A stretch of DNA of 64,000 bases from Bugula neritina (lineage: Eukaryota; Bryozoa; Gymnolaemata; Cheilostomatida; Bugulidae), in contig OZ037767.1 in the NCBI GenBank assembly GCA_964035545.1, positions 32,163,628-32,227,627 of the forward strand. The letters run 5' to 3'. Made by a program: the position numbers and the translations under genes. Positions 1 through 12,812 of this stretch are shown piece after piece. The stretch's first letter is position 1, and each line of letters starts with the position of its first letter. The notes beneath the pieces are model-generated. The model was not told the origin of the DNA. It saw only the letters and a program-made list of their open reading frames with translations, and ran no database searches.

Positions 1-360
1 TTTTTTAAATAGAATATTATGATATTGCAAACAATATATAACCAATATTATTACTATGTTATTCTAGTGTCTGCACTTATAGTGGTCTTTATATAAGCAA
101 TGCTAACTAATGTTCTTTCTACATGAACCATTAACTTACACACTTTACCAAGATTAGATTTTATGATTCTGGACCACTTGATACAGTGTCATGTGACCTA
201 TACTAGCAATAGCCTGCCGTCTACAATGTCATGTGACTGGCATGTGTGTGCATGTGTATTGTGTGTGTATGCGTACACGGTACACGGTACACGTGTATAT
301 TATGTATTACTTGTAGTATCAGTGTTTAGGTTTACAGCTCATACTATGGCTTGTAGTTCA

Positions 361-366
361 TTTATT
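361..366 (-). terminator. polyadenylation signal AATAAA for the antistasin-like gene
   Basis: AATAAA on the minus strand, 77 bp downstream of the TAG at 443-445. The position fits a short 3' UTR and supports the small terminal exon. Confidence 0.45.
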
Positions 367-442
367 AGACATCAATGTGTAGATATTCAGAATTATTGTA
401 TTTATAGAAACTTCTTCTTGGGGTAGTTTTCCCTTCAGCCAT

Positions 443-2232
443 CTATTTGCCAGAGAGACGAGGCAACTCTGTAAATCAGTAGTGTGAGTTTTACTGCAAC
501 TGGAGCTACTTTACAACTTTCAGATTTAATGCTTGCTGAACTTATATGAATTATTACAAAATTTTTATTCAACCTAGTTATAAAATACTTTTCACTTGTA
601 TACATATTATATATGGTTAATGAATCTTCACTGCATACTTAGCCAATCATATATATGTTCCTAGCAGTAATATATATTACTGCTAGTAATATATATTACT
701 AGCAGTAATATATATTACTAACAGTTATATACATTATGTTTATAAGACTGATCATACAACATGGAAATGTTATACTGTATACTTACTGCACTCACAAATA
801 GGGCAACCGTCAACCATAACGTTGCCATATTCACAGTACATCATACAAACAGGTGGACAATCTGAAATCAGTAATAAGTTACATATTATCTTTTTCCTAT
901 AGTACTTTGTATTGAGTTGACTTTATGCTATATACTAGTAAACTGTAGACTTGTAAACTGTAGACTAGTAAACTGTAGACTAGTAAACTGTATACTAGTA
1001 AACTGTAGACTAGTAAACTGTAGACTAGTAAACTGTATACTAGTAAACTGTAGACTAGTAAACTGTAGACTAGTAAACTGTATACTAGTAAACTGTAGAC
1101 TAGTAAACTGTATACTAGTAAACTGTAGACTAGTAAACTGTAGACTAGTAAACTGTAGACTAGTAAACTGTAGACTAGTAAACTATATACTAGTAAACTG
1201 TAGACTAGTAAACTGTAGACTAGTAGACTGTGGACTAGTAAACTGTAGACTAGTAAACTGTAGACTAGTAAACTGTATACTAGTAAACTGTAGACTAGTA
1301 AACTGTATACTAGTAAACTGTATACTAGTAAACTGTATACTAGTAAACTGTAGACTAGTAAACTGTAGACTAGTAAACTGTATACTAGTAAACTGTAGAC
1401 TAGTAAACTGTAGACTAGTAAACTGTAGACTAGTAAACTGTAGACTAGTAAACTGTAGACTAGTAGACTGTAGACTAGTAAACTGTAGACTAGTAAACTG
1501 TAGACGAGATAAAGAGCTGTGAAATAATATGATGCAGAGAGACACTTATCACATAACCAACAGGCTGGTTGGTGTGATCTTCTGTTTATTTTATTCTGGA
1601 AAGTTCTAAGCCCTTCATTTGATGTAAGTAACAGAGTTTATTTGACAACTGACCATTTGATGTAAGTTCATGTAGTTTAAACTCTCACTCTCAGTGAGAT
1701 ACTGTCAGTGAGATACTGTCAGTGAGATATTTAGCCTGAGTTTTCTACTGGTTTACGACTAGCAGAAGACTCACCGCACTGACAGGTGCTGCATCCGTTG
1801 ACCTTGACATGACCATATGGGCAGAAGATGGCGCATTGTACAGGTGGACAGCTCGGAACTGAAAGTTTAAACCAAAATGTAGACAGAATTTGGCAGATTC
1901 ATTCAATTCAATATTAAAGCAGAATAATATAGGTATCAAACGTCTATTGATTTTCAAACTAAGGAATACAAAGTTAATTTAAACTGTTCTGGACTTTTTA
2001 TTCTGAGCAGCAGCAACTATGTTTTGCACAATGGACTCTGAATGTAGAAATTAAACATGTGGCCTCCAGTTGAAACAAAACTGCTCGAAGTGACTGACCA
2101 GAAACTGAGCTATTAGCAGCACGTTTACTGGAGCAAAAGCAAGCAATAGAGTTGATGTCATGAAACCTACTCACCGACAGCAGTGGCAGACGTCAGCAAC
2201 ATGAAGCAGCTGAAGAGAAGAAGTGTCCTCAT
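443..2232 (-). CDS. secreted two-domain antistasin-like protein
   Basis: Four exons on the minus strand: 2232-2175 (58 bp), 1858-1775 (84 bp), 861-787 (75 bp) and 468-443 (26 bp, ends TAG). All three introns are phase 1 with GT-AG ends, and the total is 80 codons plus stop. Exon 1 starts at the first ATG after a TATA box and encodes a hydrophobic signal peptide (MRTLLLFSCFMLLTSATAV). Exons 2 and 3 each encode one compact Cys-rich unit with the antistasin spacing: CPPVQC..FCPYG..KVNGCSTCQC and CPPVC..YCEYG..MVDGCPICEC. The tail is KLPRLSGK. Antistasin-family proteins are secreted, disulphide-rich serine-protease inhibitors; inhibition here is inferred from the family. Each domain sits on its own 1-1 symmetrical exon, so domain number could change by exon duplication. 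The tiny last exon is the least certain part. Confidence 0.8.
930..1506. repeat. 15-bp minisatellite (TAGACTAGTAAACTG)
   Basis: About 38 near-perfect copies inside the second intron of the antistasin-like gene. The unit length is a multiple of three and lacks stops in some frames, so it yields a spurious 201-codon ORF. Variants are single-base (GTAGAC/GTATAC). Confidence 0.95.
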
Positions 2233-3144
2233 TGTGGCAGAACTTTCTAGAATGTCTCTGCTTTCAGCCCACTTCCTGTTATATAGAGCCCTAGACTGTG
2301 GTGCGTGTGAGATAGACTTCCTAACCTAGGGAGGGCCTTATAGCGCGCCCTCCTTAGTGCACACAGGATATAAGTGAACTAGTCTATTCTAAGTACAGTT
2401 ATTTATAGCAACAGATCATCTGCTGGTCGGTTTGTGTCAAAAATTTCAATCGGTTATTTATACTTTTGACAGCTGCAGCAGCACGTATTTACCTCGGCAG
2501 CTCCACTGTAACATGCCCACATGTTGTGTTGATTAATTATGACATGATATGCTAGCTACACTGCTAGCCATAAATAAGTTGATATAATATACAATTAATA
2601 TAGTAAATATATACTATTTTCTCACCTATCTCCACTTTGTCCTGTTCGAGTAGCGGGAGTAAATAATATACTATATAGTGTATTGTATAATATACTATAT
2701 AGTGTATTATATAGTGTATATTATATAGCATATAGAATAATATACTATGTTATACACAAATGAGTTGGAAGGTTTTGCTAGTATGTTGTTTATTGTGTTA
2801 CTCTTCACCTTCCAGTTACTGATGGAGACAAACTAACAAACGTTTCTAATCTCTAAAGAAGCTGATTTTCATAGAACCAAGTGACTCAGCTTGTCTGCCA
2901 AACATCTTATTTATTAGATTGTAAATCAAATGATGTCATAGAAACACAGAAATAACATAATATACTAATATTACACAAGTGAAGTTATTCTCTCCCAGCA
3001 CTGTCATAAAATATTATATTTGTCGTATTAAAACAAAAACTTTGAGGTAAACCTTTTAAAACAACAAGTATAATGCAATGTAATCTTCAGTGCCAAAGAG
3101 CTCAAAGCCTCTGATCTTAACAAATACAGAGCCTCGAGTCTGGG
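2233..3144. other. intergenic, no gene seen
   Basis: Between the antistasin-like gene and the 3' end of transporter A. It contains AT-rich palindromic runs (about 2660-2760, built on TATACTATATAGTG) and otherwise unique sequence. I found no coding exon. Confidence 0.5.
2279..2286 (-). promoter_or_regulatory. TATA box of the antistasin-like gene
   Basis: CTATATAA on the minus strand, about 47 bp upstream of the ATG at 2232. Transcription would start near 2250 and leave a 5' UTR of roughly 20 bases. Confidence 0.5.
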
Positions 3145-6100
3145 CTAGTTGATTGTTGTGTTGACAAAGCATGGAGGGATGAAAGATTCTGGTTTAGCCA
3201 AGTCTTCTATTGCTGCGTATATAGTGACGGCTCCCCCGAACCCCCCAACTCCTATCATTATGATGCACAGCACCTTCTCGTACAGAGCTATCTTTCTGAA
3301 AACACCAGCAGTTACTCACTCAAAGCATTCACAAAAATAAACTCACAGTTGTTGAACTTCTTTATTATAAAAATGTATGTTTCGTTGATTACGAAAATCA
3401 ACATTATTAGTGTTTGATTTTTAAATATTTAACCAGGACCATTTAGTGCAGTGTTTGTAGTTAGACATCAAATACTCGTTCTACACTTTGATGTAAGACA
3501 CTTAAAATTTTTAACATATTTTTGGTGTTTATGTTATGCGAAATACTTTGCAGGTAAAAGGAACATGATCTAAATACTAGGCATAAATTTACCTGTCAGG
3601 CCATTTACCATCTTTAAAAGAACACAGTTTCCAGTAGAACACGCAGGGGAAGATGATACAGAGTAGAGTGTTAGTTGAGCCTCCCACAAGGGAGAGTATA
3701 GGTGCGAAGTGGGGCATAAGCTCTGAGACTAAGAGTACGAGTAGCACGCAAGTAGTCCTGCATACTGCCCTCTTCCATGTGAAATCTGAAAGTACACAAC
3801 TACTGAAGTAAAAGGGACGGGTTGTACTATGATAATGATGTGTTGGTCTGTATAGTGTTGTGGAGCTAGATGAGTATAGATAGACGTGATGAGATCATTT
3901 GACCCTGGCATCACTTCCTGTTAATGAGAAGACAATTCACATGATAGTTGAATAAGTAACTGACTTTGTGGAATATCGAGTTGGTGCTCTATAGCTTGAC
4001 AGAGAGGGTTGAGGACAATAGTGAAGGCGGAGAACAGGTGAGTGCACATGCATATCTGTATTATGTAATACATCCAGGTAGGGTATCCTTCCAAAGTGTC
4101 CAGGATATTGGCACTTAGAGTGTCTCCCAGAAATGTATAACCAACAACTGCCACTGGGAAGTACATCATTAGCAAGGCTGCAACAGATATTATGGTCTAA
4201 GGCTATATAACTCTCAACTATAGTTAGACTCTATAAGCATGTTTAACAATTTCAGATTAAGCTCACAAAAAAGCAGCATGCAGACAAAGAATGGCTAATT
4301 AGAAGCTCACCTAGAAAGCCCAGGATCACTGCCTTGTTGAAGTCACTTGTTACTTGCATGTCGTGCTGAATAGTGGGGAATGCTGGAGCACCCCCAAAGG
4401 CAAACAGAATGATTCCAAACCCTAAGGCACACCGCTCTACGTCTAGGGGTGTGTGCTCGACGTACTCGACACCAGTTCGGGGGTAGAGTACCATAGAAGG
4501 GATGAGAAGTAAACTGGCTATTCCAGTGGTCACTGTGGCAGCAACAGCTATTGGCCTGCCATCAAACAGTAAACAATTCAACATGCTAAACAAAACTGAA
4601 TTACACTTGTAGTCATGCTAAAAAATTATTTTATGCAACTTTTTAAAATTAATGGCTTGCTTGTATTACTGTGAAACACATTACCCTCTTCTTCCTTTTT
4701 TTACAGTAAAGTAAAACACAGAAATAATGAGTAATTTATTCCATGAAACTATGATTTTCTTTATAAATCAGTTTATAACCAGACAAAATTTGAGATCAGC
4801 TCTTGTATAATTTAAAAACCTTTAACATTTAGAATTTGTTTGTATTGTAAATATTAGACATTTTCATGTTTACTAAAAATCTTATTAGCACATAATGGAT
4901 TACAAATATTTCACCATAGAATACAGATCTAGGAACCAGCCAATAGATAGAATACAGATCTAGGAACCAGCCAATAGATAGAATACAGATCTATTAACCA
5001 GCCAATAAATAGAATACAGATCTAGGAACCAGCCAATAAATAGAATACAGATCTAGGAACCAGCCAATAAATAGAATACAGATCTAAGAACCAGCCAATA
5101 AAGAGAGTACAGATCTAGGAACCAGCCAATAGAGAGAATACAGATCTAGGAACCAGCCAATAGAGAGAATACAGATCTAAGAACCAGCCAATAGAGAGAA
5201 TAATCTCACCAAAAGTCTTTAGGTGTTCCCAGCCACACGACTGGAATTTCTATGACTGTGATGATGATCATGTAGAAGCAAGGAGAGAAGTGCAGGATGG
5301 GCACCTTGACAAAGATGTCATTTAGGTTGGTGGCTGCCAAAATCATGAATACCACAGCCACTCCAAACAGCGTGACGTTGATACAGGCTGAGACTAGAAA
5401 CCTGGAGAATTCAACAACAAATTCATCAGGTCTCTACTTGCTACTACCTTAATGCTTAAATAATTACTAAACACAGTAAGTAACTACTAAACACAGTAAG
5501 TAACTACTAAACACAGTAAGTAACTACTAAACACAGTAAGTAACTACTAAACACAGTAAGTAACTACTAAACACAGTAAGTAACTACTAAGCACAGTAAG
5601 TAATTACTAAGCACAGTAAGTAATTACTAAGCACAGTAAGTAATTACTAAACACAGTAAGTACTTGTAATTATTAAACACAGTAAGTAACTACTAAACAC
5701 AGTAAGTAAACTGAGTAGTTTGATTGTTTCCTAAAACCACTTACCTTCCCGGTTTCCCAAACACTTCAAAGCCGATGGCGGGGTAGGGGTTTCTACACTG
5801 CTCCTTATACTCCGGGAATCTCTCCTCCAGAATGAGCCAGCAACGTCCCAGTAGGATTCCACACCAACCATTTGCTACACAGCATAGTGGTAGGAGCACT
5901 ATCCCAATCCACCCTGTCGTCACATTATATTCATATGTTTATATATACATGTATATAGTCTAATATATATTCATATGTACAATCTACTCCATGTTTATTT
6001 CATATTCCTATATTCATAGTTTATGTTTGATGTGTATAGATACAACACAATGCATACATAATATATATTCTAATAACATTACAGTAATAATGCCAACCTG

Positions 6101-7071
6101 GAGTAATATGATATGTCATGTGATATGATATGTCATGTGACATGGTGTGTCATGTGACATGGTGTAACATGTGACATGATATTGGTAACAGGAGCTTTTT
6201 GGTGAAAGCTTTTTGGTAAGAGATTGAGGGTTGTTAGCTATTAATGTTATGGTATGAGTCAGTGCAAGTTAAAGAAGTGAAGGAGAAAAGTTAGCTGTAT
6301 TCACTTCTCTTATTATTTTTCTTTTGTATGAAGATGTACATAACTTTCCATTTATTGACAAAATAATTGTAAGTATTATGTTATTTTTTATTTTTATTGA
6401 TGCAACAGTTCTCTAAGCTATAAAGTTGTGTAATTAATGAGTGTAAATTAAACCAGGTTATTTATACTCTGAGGTTACAGTCTCATACGTGGAACTATAT
6501 AGAACCAATGATTTGATTCATCGTGCAGCATCTGCATTCAAAGTCTAAGCATCCATGTCATACAGCAGCCTGCTGTCACAATATTTGACGCACCTGTGTC
6601 TTCAACAGCTCTTGGCAAAGCCAACACACCACTTCCTGCAATCTCTCCAGCTATGAACACCACTCCAGTCCACACAGACAGTTTGAGTGCATCCTCATCT
6701 GGGCTGGTGTATCCATCCTACAGGTAAACAGGTAAACAGGTAGTACAAGTAGTACAGGTAGTACAGGTAAGCAGGTAGTACAGACAAACAAGTAAAGGGG
6801 TAGTACAGGTGGTACAGTCAACTGCCTCATAAAACACAGTTTAGTATGAATGTATAACACACATGAAGGCCTACCTTGTGTATGCTCAAACATCCACAAA
6901 CCAATTGATGGATGACTCAACACACTACATATACTGGTACTCAATATCTAACTCAACTCATAACTCTCTTAAGTCTTTGAAAGTAACCTGTGGCAGTGCA
7001 AGCACCAGACTAATGTTGATACAGGACGCATGTATGCCCTCACTCACCCGAGAAGGAATGCAGGAACTCAT
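3145..7071 (-). CDS. AAAP-family amino-acid transporter, copy A
   Basis: Eight minus-strand exons: 7071-7048, 6717-6594, 5913-5745, 5401-5210, 4555-4311, 4177-3965, 3785-3593 and 3295-3145 (ends TAG). All junctions are GT-AG, reading phases agree throughout, and the product is about 436 aa. It is a multi-pass membrane protein of the Aa_trans/AAAP fold. TM1 carries the family signature ([14 protein letters not shown]), and a middle helix reads [20 protein letters not shown]. After TM2 comes a conserved loop ([21 protein letters not shown]). Family members move amino acids across plasma, lysosomal or vesicle membranes, usually with protons; the substrate here is not evident. The 8-codon first exon (MSSCIPSR, donor GTGAGT) is a tentative choice; the other seven exons are firm because copy B matches them exon for exon. 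Confidence 0.88.
4919..5203. repeat. 31-bp minisatellite in transporter A intron 4
   Basis: About nine copies of a unit containing ACAGATCTAGGAACCAGCCA. It ends a few bases from the donor of the exon at 5401-5210. Confidence 0.9.
5458..5708. repeat. 20-bp minisatellite in transporter A intron 3
   Basis: About twelve copies of TAAGTAACTACTAAACACAG. It lies between the exons at 5913-5745 and 5401-5210. Confidence 0.9.
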
Positions 7072-7136
7072 TCTAGCATCCAAATTGATCCTACAAATCA
7101 ATATAATATTTTTTCCAGTCAATTTCATATATTATT

Positions 7137-7312
7137 GTATACTGTATAATATATTACTGTATACCATATAATATATCACTGTATACTGTATAATACATTA
7201 CTGTATACCATATAAAATATTAGTGTATACCATATAATATATCACTGTATACTGTATAATATATTACTGTATATTGTATAATATATTACTGTATATTGTA
7301 TAATATATCACT
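7137..7312. repeat. AT-rich repeat (ATATTACTGTATAC motif)
   Basis: Six or seven imperfect copies of a unit of roughly 25 bp, just upstream of the proposed first exon of transporter A. Units are partly palindromic. Confidence 0.75.
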
Positions 7313-7616
7313 ACTGAATACGGCACACTTCATACCTACCACTCTATCTTACACACAGGTAGTGGTGGCCACGTTTAATATCTCAAAACACAATGTGTGA
7401 TAGAATAGACTGTACTTTTAATGCCTATTTCAAATATTAAAAAAACAGTATTGAATCATAGTCTGTTACCAATATTAGATCAAGACTGGTTTTCCCAGTA
7501 ACAGAAGGATTCCTAAAGTTATCTTCTCTCCATGACCTGACAACTCCTGATATAGCAAGTTATTGTTGCTGCAAGAGTTAATTACAACGAGCTGAGTTAT
7601 GAAGGAGATGAAGTGT

Positions 7617-8350
7617 TAGATATGTTACAGTTTGTAGAGTATAGTATGTTACAGTTTGTAGAGTATAGTATGTTACAGTTTGTAGAGTATAGTATGTTAC
7701 AGTTTGTAGAGTATAGTATGTTACAGTTTGTAGAGTATAGTATGTTACAGTTTGTAGAGTATAGTATGTTACAGTTTGTAGAGTATAATATATTGCAGTT
7801 TGTAGAGTATAATATGTTACAGTTTGTAGAGTATAATATGTTGCAGTTTGTAGAGTATAGTATGTTACAGTTTGTAGAGTATAATATATTGCAGTTTGTA
7901 GAGTATAATATGTTACAGTTTGTAGAGTATAATATATTGCAGTTTGTAGAGTATAATATGTTACAGTTTGTAGAGTATAATATGTTACAGTTTGTAGAGT
8001 GTAATATGTTACAGTTTGTAGAGTATAATATGTTACAGTTTGTAGAGTATAGTATGTTACAGTTTGTAGAGTATAGTATGTTACAGCTTGTAGAGTATAA
8101 TATATTGCAGTTTGTAGAGTATAATATGTTACAGTTTGTAGAGTATAGTATGTTACAGTTTGTAGAGTATAATATGTTACAGTTTGTAGAGTATAATATG
8201 TTACAGTTTGTAGAGTATAGTATGTTACAGTTTGTAGAGTATAGTATGTTACAGTTTGTAGAGTATAGTATGTTACAGTTTGTAGAGTATAGTATGTTAC
8301 AGTTTGTAGAGTATAGTATGTTACAGTTTGTAGAGTATAATATGTTACAG
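7617..8350. repeat. 24-bp minisatellite, about 30 copies
   Basis: Tandem copies of a unit containing TTACAGTTTGTAGAGTATA, intergenic between transporter A and the PAN-domain gene. The 24-bp period keeps both strands open, giving artefactual 264- and 288-codon ORFs. Confidence 0.95.
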
Positions 8351-8981
8351 GCTTTCAGTAGTTCACAAACTCTGCCTACACTTAATATCACTCACACGCT
8401 CATATCATTATATAAAACTATTTTAGGTTTCCTGCTTTTGTATTTTAAAAATACTTTCAGCATTTGTTTCACTTTATAGAGAAAATAACTGCGAACCACA
8501 AACTGCTTTTACGAAGTGACTATGTTACAAATCTCAGCTAATGTTATATTTAACACAATCGTTTCTATTGATATATCTATCTATGTCATCACCCAGCTGA
8601 CTTCTATACTTATAATATATATGTCGATATAACTTAGCTGTTGTAGAGCTTATAGACTAAGTTAATATATAGTCAGTAAATTATATTATATTATAATATT
8701 ACTACATGATATTTTACCCACACATGAATCCATAGTTAGAGTAGTAGTTGCTGTAAGGAGTGCCGTGTGCAAGTGAAGACCATCATATAACTGTAGTATG
8801 ATGAGATAGAGTATAGTGCATCTATATCCCTTCATCTTATCCTTTACATTCCTCACTACCTGCATATTCACCACAACTTAAGTTATAACGTGCATTGTAA
8901 TATCTTGTTGACTTTTTGTTTAGTCTACGTTATGTTATAAATGAGGTTGTACATGACTTACTCATTGACTTCATTAGGAAT
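8351..8981. other. intergenic, nothing recognised
   Basis: Unique AT-rich DNA between the 24-bp minisatellite and the TA tract. I see no exon, RNA gene or mobile element. Confidence 0.4.
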
Positions 8982-9277
<296 letters not shown>

Positions 9278-9644
9278 TGTATCATATATATACACATACA
9301 TGTTATATATAATATAACATATATGTATATGATACATAATATTTACATGTAGGCATACATGTAAATATGTTTCTAATATATCTTCTTTTGAAGGCACATG
9401 CTTAAAACGTTCCAATTTGCTTTGTATCTCACTGTAATTGAAACGTTCACGCTGTGTAATTAAATTTCAAGATTAAAATCAATAAAACATAAAGTTGTTG
9501 ACATGAGGATGTAATGGAAATGTTCATCTGAAAGTTTTACATTTAAAAATGTTAATTAAAAACATACCTTTTGATGTTGCAGAGAATGAGCGATTGATTG
9601 AAACATCTTTCTTGTTCTTTTCCAACCAGTAGCCATCATCTCAG

Positions 9645-9650
9645 TATAAA
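9645..9650 (+). promoter_or_regulatory. TATA box of the PAN-domain gene
   Basis: TATAAA, 75 bp upstream of the ATG at 9725. This predicts a start near 9676 and a short 5' UTR. Confidence 0.5.
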
Positions 9651-9724
9651 ACATTCAACTTGTAAGTAGCTACAGACAGTTGGAAGGGAGATGTAGACGT
9701 TTAGCAAACATTCAGTTTGTCACT

Positions 9725-12683
9725 ATGAATATTTCAGCTTGTTGTATCCTTTGGGTAATCCTGTGTGAGTATAGATATTTGTTTATATATGTGGATATGT
9801 GTGTGTACTTTGAGGGTGCAGTTGATATATATAGAACTATAAACTGATTCTTTATACAATATGGCAGAAATAGAAAAGCAATCTTTGCTAGGTCATGGTG
9901 GAAATAGATGTAGGTCCCTTATTATATTTTAAATATATCTATTTTTTGTCATAGCTCACAAATATTCAAGTTTCTCAACTTCCACTCGAGTCTGTGTTAC
10001 ACTTGTTATTGTCTAGCTAGTAGCTAGGAACACTATTGCAGCGTGACAGCTTTTGTAACTCTTGTAGGGGCAGCCATATTGGAAGCTGTTCCTGTAACAA
10101 TTTCACGTTCACAAAGTTCTGTAGACAAGATTGATGTACTCAAGTTTGGTGAACATACAACCTCCATGATACCAACATTTGACAGCCACAACGAGAACGT
10201 CTTTTACTTAATTCCTGCTGAAGTTCATTATGGTAACTTACGGGCACTAACACGGTGTTTTATTTCACCTGACTACGTATCTTGCATCGAAATCTGCAAG
10301 ATCTGTAAGTAACAACCTTTGTTGATTTATTGGTAGTATGTTTACTGTATAACTATAGATGTTATACATCTCATGTTATATGTAACTCTATGCATGTAGA
10401 AGAATGTAAATTAGCTAATATACATTAGTATAAACTGGTGAATCTCATAGTGTAACAGATATAATAGACTTGAGTTACTTTGTCATAGCTACACAAATGT
10501 ACAACCAGTGGAAGTAACTCCTTTTTATAACAAAATAGTTATTGTACAGCAACGCGTGCTGAGTTTGTGGATATGGTTGTTCTGGACTCTCTGATAGTCA
10601 TCCTGGCCAGCTATGGCGGTATCTTTCTTTATGAGAAACCAATAGGATTGAGAGACTTTTGTACATTTAAACCATCAAGTTTTTCAGTTTATGGAACTGA
10701 AAAAAAGTATATAGAGAATGTAAAGGTAAGGAAGTTATGCAACTGTTTCAGTTCTATTATCTGTATCAGTTCACTAAAATAAGGGAGCACATCTGTTATC
10801 TCAAAGTTGAAAGCATCAGCTTGAGAATAATTATTATGGAGTAACTATCAGCTGTGATATCAGCTACAAGTCAACATCTAAGTGATGCAACCTATACTAA
10901 TAAGAAGAATATTATTGTATGCGTTATAAACCAAACATGTGTACCTAAACTTAATAGAAGTGGCAAAAGTTTTTCATACTACATGAAGCAATAATATATT
11001 CCAGTTCAGTAAATAAACGTAATAGTTACTGAAACTCAACTTAGATGCAGCAGACTACAGTTGCACGAACCTCGTTTCCAGACGAACATACAAGTACCTT
11101 TAGTCTAGTTTGTCATACTTACTGTTTTAGATCTTCCCCTACAGCTCAGTAGAGTTCTTTGCTAGTTGGACAAACACCAAGTATGACAAGGTGGTGGTAG
11201 TAGCTCTGTTGAACGCTGAAACCAGCTCCCACACTTACCTGTTTCCCAGCTACAACCCCAAACCCCTCTCTACTCTAACTCTGTCAAACTGTGACCAGTA
11301 CACTCTGGTTATTACTGAGTACAGTAGCAAAACCAAAGAGATTTGTGTTCAGTTCAGCAAACTCAACGCTAAACATAGCTTTGATGGTGCTAAGAGATTC
11401 TGCTTAGCTCTGATGGAAAGTGGTAAGAAATTCAACTATAATTGTGAGCTGTTCAGTCATATATACCTGTCAGACACCAAGGAAGAGAGGTGATAGTAGC
11501 TAGATATTCTATTCTCCCCCTCCTGCGTTTGTCTAGTGAAAAATGCATTTTTATGACTTTGGAATTCAAAAGAGCTTGTCCAAATCTAAGCTACAAGTTA
11601 AAGTTCAAAGTTAGTCCAATAGCAAATGTACAGATGTGTAAGGGAAATGTAGCTTAACTCAGACTATTAGGCCAGACTCGGACTAAAACTTGCGTCTACT
11701 AGAACTGCTCAGTCTAAAATAGCTTAGGGTTTCATCATATGTATCAATGTTAGAAATAATATTTACTTTGTAAGTTACAGGAGTTATGCTCTCCTGATAC
11801 AACTTATACTTGTTGCAGACGTTGAGGGAATCCTTGACCTGTTTGTGAGCTGTAACAATATACTCTATCTCATTGTGACCCACACAAAGCTAGGCAATGT
11901 CCTCTACAAATGGGACAGGCCATCCATAACAGACCTAACCGAAGAGCTCAAAGTGCAGACCAATGCAAACCCGCCACTGGCAGGAAGTAAGAGTAAACTA
12001 CTTTTCTACAATGACAACAGGAACATCATGTTAGTAGATTTAGGTAAGTTGTTAATTTATTTTCACTCAGTATACATAACTAAATGTGATATAATATAAC
12101 ATCAGTTACATGTACCAATCTTCTCATAGCTCGCAGTTCTTGCTCATAATTAATGTATATTGTCTCCCTTGCAGACAAGAGTTCAAAAGGTCAAGACCTA
12201 GACACCTCTGCTGAAAACAACCAGCAACCTTCACCTCCTGACCATCCTGCTGCTTCCCAGACATTTCCTGGTATAGCAGATACTGCAACCAGTCCGGCAG
12301 CGTATCCTGACAGCTCGGCAGCACCAGAGGCAGCACCAGAGCTGACACAACCAGACACATGCTCTAAAGGTGCTGGAAACTTTCCCACAACAGTAAACCA
12401 AATGCAGATAAAGAGGTATAGATTCAAAATCTCCTCATCCTGTAGACATAAATACTCTCAGTATAGAGAAGCTGCCAGACCTCAGCTGGTTCCAGGAGAA
12501 TCTACCCGTGAATGTGCTGTAGAATGTGCCTTTGCTGACCAACAGACCCAGTGTGTAGGATTTGTCTTCAATTCGGCTGAAGTTAGTTGTAGCTTGCTTA
12601 CATGGGCTGAATCCGCGACTTCCCTTCCATATCATGATTACCGGGATGAGAATTATGTTTGTTATGAGAAGATTGACAACTAA
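9725..12683 (+). CDS. secreted protein with C-terminal PAN/apple-like domain
   Basis: Six exons: 9725-9764, 10068-10304, 10550-10725, 11131-11422, 11819-12043 and 12175-12683 (ends TAA). Phases agree (1,1,0,1,1) and total 492 aa. The first exon and start of the second encode a signal peptide (MNISACCILWVIL). Residues about 20-323 have a few cysteines and alternating hydrophobic strands, with no family I recognise. A Pro/Ala/Ser-rich linker (about 330-385) leads to a last domain (about 405-490) with the PAN/apple pattern: paired Cys (ECAVEC), then CVGFVFN, then a later Cys and an aromatic end. PAN domains bind proteins or glycans outside the cell. The gene lies on the opposite strand between two paralogous transporters. 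The spliced structure is strong; the function is unknown. Confidence 0.82.
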
Positions 12684-12806
12684 AGTTCTGTCTTGGTACT
12701 ATTTCCCAGAAGATGTTTGTATGCATGTGTAGTTGTCATTCCATTTCTGTTGTTGAGTATATAGCGCTTTTTCCATCAAGCATAGGTTGTATCATTTAGT
12801 TGCTTT

Positions 12807-12812
12807 ATTAAA
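12807..12812 (+). terminator. polyadenylation signal ATTAAA of the PAN-domain gene
   Basis: ATTAAA about 124 bp after the TAA. It is the common variant of the signal, and no AATAAA lies closer to the stop. Confidence 0.35.

Noticed and set aside
917-1522. 201-codon ORF of repeated LVNCR/LVNCI
   Set aside because: Reading frame through a 15-bp satellite inside an intron of the antistasin-like gene.
7597-8479. Opposed 264- and 288-codon ORFs (NILYSTNC and MLQFVEYS repeats)
   Set aside because: Both come from the same 24-bp satellite, whose period preserves frame on both strands. No splice or start context supports a protein.
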